A stretch of 53,050 bases of DNA. Source: an uncultured Saprospiraceae bacterium (GTDB lineage: Bacteria > Bacteroidota > Bacteroidia > Chitinophagales > Saprospiraceae). Every line of letters starts with the position of its first letter. Positions within the stretch are counted from its first letter, which is position 1. The notes beneath the pieces are model-generated. The model saw only the letters and a list, made by a program, of their open reading frames with translations. It ran no database searches and had not been told where the DNA came from. Both the position numbers and the translations under genes were made by a program. Where the stretch lies: the NCBI GenBank assembly GCA_937959275.1, contig CALGLU010000118.1, forward strand, positions 1 through 53,050. Direction: 5' to 3'. Positions 1 through 8,157 of the stretch are shown here, piece by piece.

Positions 1-594
1 GGCAAGGCCCCTAGATATAAACAAAATAAGGTCATCAGCCTGAAGGGTTGAGATTCCAAAGCTAAGGGCATGGCCCCTAGATAAAAATAAAATAAGTTCA
101 TCAGCCTGAAGGGCTGAGCTTCCAAATCTAGGGGCAAGGCCCCAAGATATAAACAAAATAAGGTCATCAGCCTGAAGGGCTGAGCTTCCAAAGCTAGGAG
201 CATGGCCCTTAGATATAAATAAAATAAGGTCATCAGCCTGAAGGGCTGAGATTCCAAAGCTAAGGGCATGGCCCCTAGATAAAAATAAAATAAGTTCATC
301 AGCCTGAAGGGCTGAGATTCCAAATCTAGGGGCAAGGCCCCAAGATATAAACAAAATAAGTTCATCAGCCTGAAGGGCTAAGATTCCAAAGCTAAGGGCA
401 AGGCCCCTAGATATAAACAAAATAAGGTCATCAGCCTGAAGGGTTGAGATTCCAAAGCTAAGGGCATGGCCCCTAGATAAAAATAAAATAAGTTCATCAG
501 CCTGAAGGGCTGAGATTCCAAATCTAGGGGCAAGGCCCCTAGATATAAACAAAATAAGGTCATCAGCCTGAAGGGCTGAGATTCAAAAGCTATC
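1..594. repeat. 66-bp tandem repeat array, nine units, open at the left window edge
   Basis: Units begin at 1, 67, 133, 199, 265, 331, 397, 463 and 529 with an exact 66-bp period. Each unit holds two inverted repeats: CTAGGGGC-AAG-GCCCCTAG at the unit junction (8-bp stem, degenerate in some copies) and TCAGCC-TGAAG-GGCTGA (6-bp stem). Two sequence variants mix: one with GGCAAGGC and ATATAAACAA, one with GGCATGGC and ATAAAAATAA. Unit 7 is identical to unit 1 and unit 8 to unit 5, so multi-unit blocks have been copied. Because 66 is a multiple of three, a minus-strand frame stays open over several units; it is stopped in unit 6 where CAG has become TAG (378-380). I read the array as non-coding. 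The last unit decays near 590-594. Confidence 0.95.
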
Positions 595-787
595 AAGGCC
601 GGTTTTGTAACCACGTGCATGTGCAAAATACGCCAAATGCACTAGTCAAGTTTATCTTGACAGAGCACTAATAAACGAATATAAATGATAGCCGCCATTC
701 TCCCATTTCTGAACACTCCCTGTCCGATATCGAACAATATATTAAATATGTAAATATGTAATATATTGATAATCAAATATGTATTGT
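595..787. other. AT-rich intergenic stretch before the efflux operon
   Basis: This stretch has no credible gene. It contains the end of the repeat array, a short inverted repeat (TCAAG ... CTTGA near 647-661) and a very AT-rich segment around 735-785. No standard TAnnTTTG promoter box with a spaced TTG was found here; the best promoter candidate lies just downstream at 788-805. Confidence 0.6.
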
Positions 788-805
788 TTGGCACACCGAT
801 TGGCA
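788..805 (+). promoter_or_regulatory. candidate sigma-54 (-24/-12) promoter of the efflux operon
   Basis: TTGGCAC at 788-794 is followed after five bases by TTGGCA at 800-805. This fits the -24 element TGGCAC and the TTG of the -12 element at the standard spacing. The -12 core reads TTGG rather than TTGC, so the match is imperfect. A start of transcription near 815 would leave a short leader before the ATG at 831. The same operon encodes a sigma-54 activator with an intact GAFTGA loop, which supports the reading. The two halves also form a direct repeat, TTGGCACA, 12 bp apart. Confidence 0.45.
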
Positions 806-830
806 CAAGTAGGATAAATACAATTGCCAG

Positions 831-2078
831 ATGGACAGAGAAATTTCCAAGTCAGAACAATCGAGAAGCAAGATTAAGACATTTATACCTGTACTCCTCA
901 TCCTAGGTTTAATAGCGGTCGCCTACTATTTCCTGCGAACAAATTTTAAGAAAACTGGAAAGCCATCAGATTTTTATATTGTCGAAGTCGAGCAAGGGAA
1001 TATATCTTCTACGATTTCAGCGGCTGGATTGGTGGTGGCCACTTCAGAGAGAGTGATTAATTCTCCAGTGTCAACTGAAATTCAGGATGTATTAATGTCA
1101 ACAGGTGCTCAGGTAAGATCAGGAGACCTGATCCTAAAGTTAGATCAAGAATTTACTGGGCTTGAATATGAGCGACTAGAAGATGAGTTATCACTTCGTA
1201 GCAACAGTATTGAAAAATTAAAACTGCAATTTGATAAGGACCTTAGAGATCTGGATTACCAAGATCAGATTAAAGCGCTCCAGTTAAGTGAACTCAAAGC
1301 CCAACTTAGTGATCAGGAACGCTTATTAAATATTGGCGGAGCAACGGCCGAAGAAGTAGAAGCTGCTAACCTTCAAGTGCGCATAGCTGAGATAGAAAAG
1401 AAAGTATTGGAAAATGAATTGCAATTTAAACGTCAGGTCAATACAACGGATAAAGAAAATCTACAACTGGAATATGACATCCAACAAAAACGTTTGAAGC
1501 AACTAGGCAGAAAACTAAAAGAAACACAAGTAAAAGCGCCTAGTGCTGGCGTTATCACCTGGATCAACGAAGACATCGGAAAGACGGTTGTTGAGGGAGA
1601 GCCGCTCGTCAGAATTGCCAATCTGGATAGTTATGAAATCGAAGCCACAACATCTGATCGTAATAGTAAGGAGTTACAGCTTGGTCTACCTGTTGATATT
1701 AGAATTAATCAAGAACGGATGAGAGGATATATCACTAGAATACTCCCAGAGATTGTGAGTAACACTGTCAAGTTTTATGTTGGCCTAGAAGAAGATAACC
1801 ACCAAGCTTTGCGACCAAGTTTAAGAACAGAGTTGTATGTCATCACAAGCGAAAAAGAAAATGTCCTGCGGGCAAAAAGAGGTAATGCCTTAAAAGGAAC
1901 TGACAGTCAATTTGTCTATAAAGTGACTGGGAGTACAGCGAAGAAAACAAGAATCAGAAAAGGGATGGTAAGTTCAGATTATTTCGAAATCGTGGAAGGA
2001 TTGAATGCAGGAGATCGAATTATTATTTCAGAGACGGAAGAGTTTGATCATATGGACGAATTTGAGATTGCTAAATAA
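831..2078 (+). CDS. HlyD/MacA-type periplasmic adaptor (membrane fusion protein) of a tripartite efflux system
   Basis: This 415-residue protein bridges an inner-membrane ABC transporter and an outer-membrane channel. One N-terminal membrane segment (about residues 16-36) anchors it, with the rest in the periplasm. A split lipoyl-like domain is visible: first half near 55-105 (around SPVSTEIQDVLMSTGAQVRSGD), second half near 235-270 (VKAPSAGVITWINEDIGKTV). Between them lies a long charged heptad-rich segment (about 110-230), the coiled-coil hairpin expected to contact TolC. Beta-barrel and membrane-proximal domains follow. It is the first gene of a same-strand operon with the TolC channel 15 bp downstream. 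The closest described family is MacA; substrate unknown. Confidence 0.9.
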   Translation: MDREISKSEQSRSKIKTFIPVLLILGLIAVAYYFLRTNFKKTGKPSDFYIVEVEQGNISSTISAAGLVVATSERVINSPVSTEIQDVLMSTGAQVRSGDLILKLDQEFTGLEYERLEDELSLRSNSIEKLKLQFDKDLRDLDYQDQIKALQLSELKAQLSDQERLLNIGGATAEEVEAANLQVRIAEIEKKVLENELQFKRQVNTTDKENLQLEYDIQQKRLKQLGRKLKETQVKAPSAGVITWINEDIGKTVVEGEPLVRIANLDSYEIEATTSDRNSKELQLGLPVDIRINQERMRGYITRILPEIVSNTVKFYVGLEEDNHQALRPSLRTELYVITSEKENVLRAKRGNALKGTDSQFVYKVTGSTAKKTRIRKGMVSSDYFEIVEGLNAGDRIIISETEEFDHMDEFEIAK

Positions 2079-2093
2079 CGATAGCCAAGAATT

Positions 2094-3563
2094 ATGAAAA
2101 ACAAATTATTATATACGCTATATATTCTATTGTTTGTCTTAGCTGGTCATTCGATTTTATCAGCTCAGATCATTGTGCGCTTAGATGATGTATTAGCTTC
2201 TGTAATTGATAATAGCTTTGCAGCGACTCAAGCTAAGGGGCAAAAAGAAATTGCAGATGCCAATTATAATTTCTACCAGTCGCAGCTCAAACCATCACTC
2301 AGTCTGAGAGGGAGCATTCCTAATTATTCAAAGACATTTTCACCAGTCATTCAACCAGATGGTACCATTGCGTTTACATCGATAAAGCAGGCTAATAGTT
2401 CTTTGTCTCTATTAGCAACTCAGGTATTGCAATCTACAGGTGGCACTATATTTTTGAATAGTGATCTTCAGCGATTTGATGATTTTTCGTTAGCAGATAA
2501 TGCAAAACAATACAATGGTAACCCCATTCGACTTGGTATCCAACAACCATTATTTGGGTTTAATCCATGGAAGTTTCAAAAAAACATTCAAGCACTACTT
2601 GTCGAAGAATCTGTACTGGATTATAATATCAGTATTGAAGAGGCATTGGGCACGGCAACAGATTTATATTTTAATATCCTTATTGCCAAACAAAATCTGG
2701 AGATTGCAAAAACCAATCAATTAGTCAATGAAAAACTGTTGTTAATCACAGAAGAAAGATTAATCCTGGGAAAGGTCAGTCGGGATGAAAAATTGCAACT
2801 CGAAATCGAATTGAATAATGCAAAACTCTCAGTCTCCCAAGCTGGTTTTGAAGTAGAGCAAACGATTTCCAATTTGTATACCTATTTAGGGGAAGCCATT
2901 CCCGCAACTGAAACTGAATTTGCCGTCCCCGATATTTTTGATGATAGAATCGTAAATGTTGCAGACTTGATCCAACATCACAAAATCAATCGTCCAGAAA
3001 TCATTGCATACGAAAGAGAAAAGAGAGAACGAGAGATGGACTTTGCAGAAGCGAAGGCTGAGTACGGCATTCGCGCAGACCTACAGGCCTCTATAGGTTT
3101 AGCACGAGGAGCTACTAATTTTCAGGATATCTATACGGATCCATTTAATGAGCAACAATTTAATATTTCAATACTGGTGCCTATCCTTGACTGGGGTAAA
3201 AAGAAATCTGCACTACAGAGAATTGACATTGAGCAGCGAATGCTAAAGGAAGGCTACACTCAATTGTTCTTGGAGCTTGAGAATAATATCAGGCAGCGAG
3301 GATTTTTATTTTCTCGATTACAATCAGAGATTAAACTTCTCAAGGAGATCATGGACAAGGCAGGTGAACGGTTTGGGATTTCTAACGATAGATATGTCTT
3401 AGGGAATATTGATATCACAAACTTGACGCTGGCACAACGAGAGAAAGATCAAACAAAAAGAAACTATATAAATGCTTTGAAATCGTATTGGGTGACGTAT
3501 TACGAATTGAGAGCACTGAGTGGATTTGATCTAATTAATAATAAAGAAATCATTTATAAATAG
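2094..3563 (+). CDS. TolC-family outer membrane efflux channel protein
   Basis: This 489-residue protein has a Sec signal peptide (about 1-24, ending in SAQ) and two repeated long alpha-helical regions rich in Q, E, K and L (about 180-260 and 390-460). These are typical of outer membrane efflux proteins that trimerise into a beta-barrel with a periplasmic helical tunnel. A pro-rich turn and DWGKKKSALQ near 365-380 match the second repeat of the family. It sits 15 bp after the adaptor gene and 39 bp before the ABC ATPase gene, so it should be the exit duct of the same pump. Its length is normal for the family. Confidence 0.92.
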   Translation: MKNKLLYTLYILLFVLAGHSILSAQIIVRLDDVLASVIDNSFAATQAKGQKEIADANYNFYQSQLKPSLSLRGSIPNYSKTFSPVIQPDGTIAFTSIKQANSSLSLLATQVLQSTGGTIFLNSDLQRFDDFSLADNAKQYNGNPIRLGIQQPLFGFNPWKFQKNIQALLVEESVLDYNISIEEALGTATDLYFNILIAKQNLEIAKTNQLVNEKLLLITEERLILGKVSRDEKLQLEIELNNAKLSVSQAGFEVEQTISNLYTYLGEAIPATETEFAVPDIFDDRIVNVADLIQHHKINRPEIIAYEREKREREMDFAEAKAEYGIRADLQASIGLARGATNFQDIYTDPFNEQQFNISILVPILDWGKKKSALQRIDIEQRMLKEGYTQLFLELENNIRQRGFLFSRLQSEIKLLKEIMDKAGERFGISNDRYVLGNIDITNLTLAQREKDQTKRNYINALKSYWVTYYELRALSGFDLINNKEIIYK

Positions 3564-3602
3564 AAGTGATTTTATATCACTTCATAATACAACATTCAAA
3601 TT

Positions 3603-4268
3603 ATGATAAAACTCCAAAATATCACAAAAGTCTATCGAACCAAAACGATAGAAACCACAGCGCTGAATAACATCAACTTACATGTACCTAAGGGAGAATT
3701 CTTAAGTATTATGGGCCCATCCGGTTGTGGCAAAAGTACATTGCTTAATATTATTGGATTATTAGATGAGCCATCAGGCGGTGATATTCTAGTTGATGGA
3801 TTTGCCATTAAAAAATATGCCAGTAGAGCGACAGCTAAATTCAGAAATGAAAAGCTTGGATTTATTTTCCAAAGTTTTCATCTCATTCCAGATTTGAATG
3901 TGATAGATAATGTTGAGCTTCCCTTGTTATATAGAAATATTTCTGGTAAAGAAAGACGAGCTCTTGCTGCAGAAGCCTTGGAGTCAGTCGGACTAGCCAA
4001 TCGAAAATCACACTTTCCCAGCCAATTATCTGGAGGGCAAAAACAACGAGTTGCTATCGCACGTGCTATTGTCGGTAAGCCAAATATTATCCTTGCTGAT
4101 GAACCAACGGGAAATCTAGACAGTGTTATGGGTGACGAGGTGATGGATATCCTCACGAGACTCAATAAGGACAATGAAACGACAATTGTGATGGTGACGC
4201 ATGACGAACGAATGGCGAATAAAACACACAGATTGATTCGATTATATGACGGCAGTCAAGTCGCTTAA
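3603..4268 (+). CDS. ABC transporter ATP-binding protein, MacB/LolD type
   Basis: This 221-residue protein is a complete nucleotide-binding domain. Walker A is GPSGCGKST at 38-46, the Q-loop is IFQSFH near 88-93, the signature is LSGGQ at 142-146, Walker B is IILADE at 162-167, and the switch histidine is in VTHDE. Its size and signature match the LolD/MacB class, which powers mechanotransmission rather than classical substrate translocation. Unlike canonical MacB, the ATPase is not fused to its permease; two separate FtsX-type permeases follow. It probably energises both of them, as homodimeric ATPase with a permease heterodimer (inference). Confidence 0.95.
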   Translation: MIKLQNITKVYRTKTIETTALNNINLHVPKGEFLSIMGPSGCGKSTLLNIIGLLDEPSGGDILVDGFAIKKYASRATAKFRNEKLGFIFQSFHLIPDLNVIDNVELPLLYRNISGKERRALAAEALESVGLANRKSHFPSQLSGGQKQRVAIARAIVGKPNIILADEPTGNLDSVMGDEVMDILTRLNKDNETTIVMVTHDERMANKTHRLIRLYDGSQVA

Positions 4269-4283
4269 CCTAAAACTAAACCT

Positions 4284-5624
4284 ATGTTATCGAATTATTT
4301 AAAATTAGCTTGGCGGATACTTGCGAGGAGAAAATTCTTCACTTTGATCAGCTTGTTTGGTATTAGTTTTACACTTGGTTTGTTGATGGTGACTTTATCA
4401 TTTCTTCAAACAGAGCTAGGTGCCAACGAACCACTTTCAAACAAAAATGATTTTATTTATGTAGAGCAAATCAGATTGGAAAGAACGTATTATGATACGA
4501 TTACAGTTGTGGATACCTCGTTTCAAAATGGTGTAGCGGTCTATGATACCACTTTTAATTATAAGGAATCAGGAACAGGAGCTTCTCAAACAGAAATGAG
4601 TAATAAAATTGTAGACAATTATTTGAGAGGACTGCCATCAGCTGCTGATATGACCATGTTTAGTACTTCAAATACGCACGATGTATTTGTCAATGGAGTC
4701 AAGCTCACCTTAGATATCTTACTTGCAGATGCTAGGTACTGGTCTATATTTGATCACAAACCATTGGAGGGTCGTTTTTTTGACAGTGCTGAGGTAGAAG
4801 CTGCCTCTCAAGTCATAGTAATTTCTACAAAAACAGCCCAAGACTATTTTGGAAGAGAATCCAATGTTGTTGACGAAGAAATGTTTATCGACGGTAAAAC
4901 ATACAAAGTGATTGGTGTCTATAAAAACAATGGGAAGATCATCGAATATGTCTCACCTGCTGCAGTAACCCCTTATACAACGATGAATATGGCGACCTTG
5001 GATAATTTTTATTTTGGTCCATTTGAAGTCATGTATTTAAAACAAACACATGATGATGCAGAAAAATTGAAAGATGAAATTAGACTCGCCGGCACCAAAG
5101 TACCAGTAGATCATCCTGATAATGAGCATGATTTTAAAGATGTTGTTTTACAGCCAATGACTTATAATGAAATGTACGCACAAGGCGTCTATTATGAGGA
5201 AGATGCTGAAGATAGCTATGCGACTATGAAGTGGATTTTGCTGGGCTTATTGACATTCTTCACCGTACTACCGACATTGAATTTGATCAACCTTAATGTT
5301 AGCAGAATTATGGATCGATCATCTGAGATTGGTGTGAGAAAAGCATTTGGTGCTCATCAAGGAAATATCATTGCCCAGTTTATTGTTGAAAATATTGTTC
5401 AAACCATCCTGGGTGGCATTATTGGTTTAGGCATAGCCATTCTTTTAATTAATATTATCAATAAGGGAGGGTATCTCGGCACATCTGAACTCACATTCAA
5501 TACCAAGTTTTTTATCTATAGTTTTTTAGCGACGCTGGTTTTTGGCGTGTTATCAGGGTTCCTGCCGGCTTATAAAATGTCCAAGTTACAGATTGTAAAA
5601 GCTCTAAAAGAAAATCAATTATGA
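4284..5624 (+). CDS. FtsX/MacB-like ABC transporter permease, first of two
   Basis: This 446-residue protein has the MacB/FtsX layout: an N-terminal membrane helix (about 17-40), a large periplasmic domain (about 41-310), and three C-terminal helices (about 312-335, 360-395, 408-430). The segment MDRSSEIGVRKAFGAHQGNI before the second core helix is the coupling-helix signature of FtsX-domain permeases. It starts 15 bp after the ATPase gene and its stop overlaps the next start as ATGA, so the two permeases are translationally coupled. The periplasmic domain should contact the adaptor encoded at the start of the operon. Confidence 0.93.
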   Translation: MLSNYLKLAWRILARRKFFTLISLFGISFTLGLLMVTLSFLQTELGANEPLSNKNDFIYVEQIRLERTYYDTITVVDTSFQNGVAVYDTTFNYKESGTGASQTEMSNKIVDNYLRGLPSAADMTMFSTSNTHDVFVNGVKLTLDILLADARYWSIFDHKPLEGRFFDSAEVEAASQVIVISTKTAQDYFGRESNVVDEEMFIDGKTYKVIGVYKNNGKIIEYVSPAAVTPYTTMNMATLDNFYFGPFEVMYLKQTHDDAEKLKDEIRLAGTKVPVDHPDNEHDFKDVVLQPMTYNEMYAQGVYYEEDAEDSYATMKWILLGLLTFFTVLPTLNLINLNVSRIMDRSSEIGVRKAFGAHQGNIIAQFIVENIVQTILGGIIGLGIAILLINIINKGGYLGTSELTFNTKFFIYSFLATLVFGVLSGFLPAYKMSKLQIVKALKENQL

Positions 5625-6784
5625 TCACACATATATTAAAACTCATCTGGAATAAGAAGGGAAGCAATGCCTTAATGATGCTCGAAATTTTCTTATCATT
5701 TCTTGTCTTGTTTTTTGTTTTGGCGTATGTCTTCTTTAACCTTGAGAAGACAAGTGCGCCGCTTGGTTTTGCAACAGTTGATCGATGGCAGGTCCGCGTA
5801 GATGATTTAAGCGAATTAGATTCTATCTCACTATTAAATACGATTCAAAATTTAGAGTCCAATCTTCTAGCTATGGATGAGATCGAAGCGTTAAGTTTTG
5901 CAGGTGAGATAGGACCATTTAGTGGTAGTATGTGGAGTTCTGGCAATGATGAGAACGGATTTAATTTTAATACATTAATCGTTCCTGCTGATCACACATT
6001 AGATGAAGCATTGGATATGAAAATGGTAGAAGGTCGATGGTTTGAAGAAGCAGATGCAAATGCAACCTTTGATCCAATCATCATAACCAAGGCATTTATG
6101 GATGAATATTATCCTGGAAAATCAATGGTTGATAGCACATTTATATTCAATGGAACGCGCAAGATTATTGGAGTGACTGAGGCATATAAATATAGGGGAG
6201 AATTTGCGGATGTCAGACCAACATTGTTTGTATTCAAAAAGCCAGTTGAAAATGCATCTTCCATTGTGTTGAAAATGAAACCTGGTACACCAACTTCTTT
6301 TGAAGAAAAATTGTCAACTGTGGTCAATGCGACAACCAAGAAAACAGGGAATATTATTGAAAATTTGGAAAAGGAACGGATTGCAGATAGTAGAGAAAGT
6401 TGGATGATATTTATAGCTCTGTTATCAGTTTGTGGTTTTCTTTGTATCAATGTTGCTTTAGGATTATTCGGTGTACTGTGGTACAATATAAATAAAAGAA
6501 AAGCTGAGATTGGCTTGCGACAAGCATTAGGCGCAGATGGAATAGATATTACAAAGCAATTTATTTTGGAAGTTATGTTTGTAACGGTTATTGCCTTATT
6601 GATTGGTGTCTTTTTCGCCATACAAGTGCCGTTGTTAAAATTGACAGAATATCCCAATGAAATGTTTTACAAGGCGATGCTGTATGCTAGCTTGATAATA
6701 CTTACATTGGTTTTCATCTGTGCATTATTTCCTAGCTTCCAAGCTGCCAAAATAACTCCAGCAAATTCACTACATGAAGATTAA
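5621..6784 (+). CDS. FtsX/MacB-like ABC transporter permease, second and shorter
   Basis: This 387-residue protein has the same four-helix plan as its neighbour: helix near 18-40, periplasmic domain to about 260, then three helices (about 264-290, 312-335, 350-375). The coupling motif is NKRKAEIGLRQALGADGIDI. It is clearly diverged from the upstream permease, and its periplasmic domain is shorter, so a heterodimeric transporter is likely. It starts inside the upstream stop codon (ATGA), indicating coupled translation at 1:1 stoichiometry. A 20-bp gap separates it from the sigma-54 activator gene. Confidence 0.92.
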   Translation: MITHILKLIWNKKGSNALMMLEIFLSFLVLFFVLAYVFFNLEKTSAPLGFATVDRWQVRVDDLSELDSISLLNTIQNLESNLLAMDEIEALSFAGEIGPFSGSMWSSGNDENGFNFNTLIVPADHTLDEALDMKMVEGRWFEEADANATFDPIIITKAFMDEYYPGKSMVDSTFIFNGTRKIIGVTEAYKYRGEFADVRPTLFVFKKPVENASSIVLKMKPGTPTSFEEKLSTVVNATTKKTGNIIENLEKERIADSRESWMIFIALLSVCGFLCINVALGLFGVLWYNINKRKAEIGLRQALGADGIDITKQFILEVMFVTVIALLIGVFFAIQVPLLKLTEYPNEMFYKAMLYASLIILTLVFICALFPSFQAAKITPANSLHED

Positions 6785-6804
6785 AGCTGTATAATTAAAT
6801 TGAA

Positions 6805-8157
6805 ATGAAAATATTAATTATAGATGATGATCTTGCAGTTTGCTCAAGCCTAAAGTTGTTGCTTTCGCGGAAAGGGTATGATGTGTCATCGATTAATCAT
6901 CCAGCGATAGCACTTGACAAAGTTGCAGAATTCAACCCTGAGCTGATCCTGTTAGATATGAATTTCACAATTGACACCTCAGGTAAACAAGGTATGAAAC
7001 TCTTGAGCTTAATGCGAGAAGCTTATCCCGATGTTTCTATCATCCTGATGACTGGCTGGGCGACAGTACAAATCGCTGTAAAAGGCATGAAGATGGGAGC
7101 AAAGGATTTTATAGCTAAGCCTTGGGATAATAAAGACATGCTGAATTCTATTCGGAATATAGAACAATTGCATCATTCGAGTACGGTGAGTTCTTCCGAT
7201 CATTCAAATGCAGAACATTCAGGAATTATCGGAGATAGTCCACAACTTCAGGAGATATTATCCATTGTAGATAAAGTCGCGGCTACGAATGCGAGCGTAC
7301 TATTGACAGGTGCTAGTGGCACAGGTAAAGAACTTGTGGCTGAAGCGATTCATCAAGGCAGTCAGCGTAAGCATGAATCATTTGTAAAAGTTAATTTAGG
7401 TGGAATTCCTACTGAGCTATTTGAGAGTGAAATGTTTGGTCATAAACGAGGAGCGTTTACGGGCGCGGAAGTAGAGCGTATAGGACGATTTGCAAAAGCG
7501 AATAAAGGAACTATTTTTCTAGATGAGATAGGAGAGTTGGATTTAGCATGTCAGGTAAAGCTGCTACGTGTTTTACAAGAGAAGACATATGAAATGCTTG
7601 GATCAAACCAGACACTAAAGACAGATGTGAGGGTGATTAGTGCTACAAATAAAGATTTGGAGAAAATGTCAATTGATAAGACGTTTAGAGAAGATTTATT
7701 TTATCGGATTAATTTGCTCCAAATTCACTTACCCACATTAGCTGAGCGACGATCTGATATTCCACAACTCATTAAATATTTCTTGAACAATGTTGCAGAA
7801 TTATATCAAGCTGATCGACCATATATAGATGACAATGTGATGAACTGGCTATCTCATCAAGAATACAAAGGTAATATCAGGCAGCTTAAAAATATTACAG
7901 AGCGCACGTTTCTCCTCAATCTGAATAATAAGGAATTGACTAAAAAAGATTTTCTACCTTCATTCAATAGTTCGCAATCTAAGACTGGCGGTTCTGATGC
8001 TCTAAATTTGGAATCAATGGAAATTGAGACAATTAAGAAAGCATTAGTCAAACACGATCATTCTATCAGTGCCTCTGCCAAAGCATTAGGGATTACAAGA
8101 AGTTCCTTGTACAGACGATTAGAAAAATTCGGCATAAAACATGAGCCTAAAATTTAA
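6805..8157 (+). CDS. NtrC-family sigma-54-dependent response regulator
   Basis: This 450-residue protein has three domains. The receiver domain (1-120) has the acidic pocket IIDDD at 5-9, phospho-acceptor D51 in LLDMNF, and the conserved K105 in AKPWD. The AAA+ activator domain (about 140-370) has Walker A TGASGTGKE (168-176), an intact GAFTGA loop (216-221) that contacts sigma-54, and Walker B TIFLDE (236-241). A Fis-type helix-turn-helix (about 405-446, with ASAKALGITRSSLYRRLEKF) ends the protein. It follows the permease genes by 20 bp and overlaps its kinase gene by 17 bp. The natural target is the promoter candidate at 788-805 (inference). Confidence 0.96.
   Translation: MKILIIDDDLAVCSSLKLLLSRKGYDVSSINHPAIALDKVAEFNPELILLDMNFTIDTSGKQGMKLLSLMREAYPDVSIILMTGWATVQIAVKGMKMGAKDFIAKPWDNKDMLNSIRNIEQLHHSSTVSSSDHSNAEHSGIIGDSPQLQEILSIVDKVAATNASVLLTGASGTGKELVAEAIHQGSQRKHESFVKVNLGGIPTELFESEMFGHKRGAFTGAEVERIGRFAKANKGTIFLDEIGELDLACQVKLLRVLQEKTYEMLGSNQTLKTDVRVISATNKDLEKMSIDKTFREDLFYRINLLQIHLPTLAERRSDIPQLIKYFLNNVAELYQADRPYIDDNVMNWLSHQEYKGNIRQLKNITERTFLLNLNNKELTKKDFLPSFNSSQSKTGGSDALNLESMEIETIKKALVKHDHSISASAKALGITRSSLYRRLEKFGIKHEPKI

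Noticed and set aside
1-594. CRISPR array
   Set aside because: The 66-bp units follow each other directly with no unique spacers, and no cas gene is in the window.
378-626. 82-residue minus-strand ORF made of SQPFRLM repeats
   Set aside because: It is open only because the 66-bp period is a multiple of three; it is stopped within the array by a repeat mutation, and its start lies in non-repeat intergenic DNA. No signal or domain is seen.
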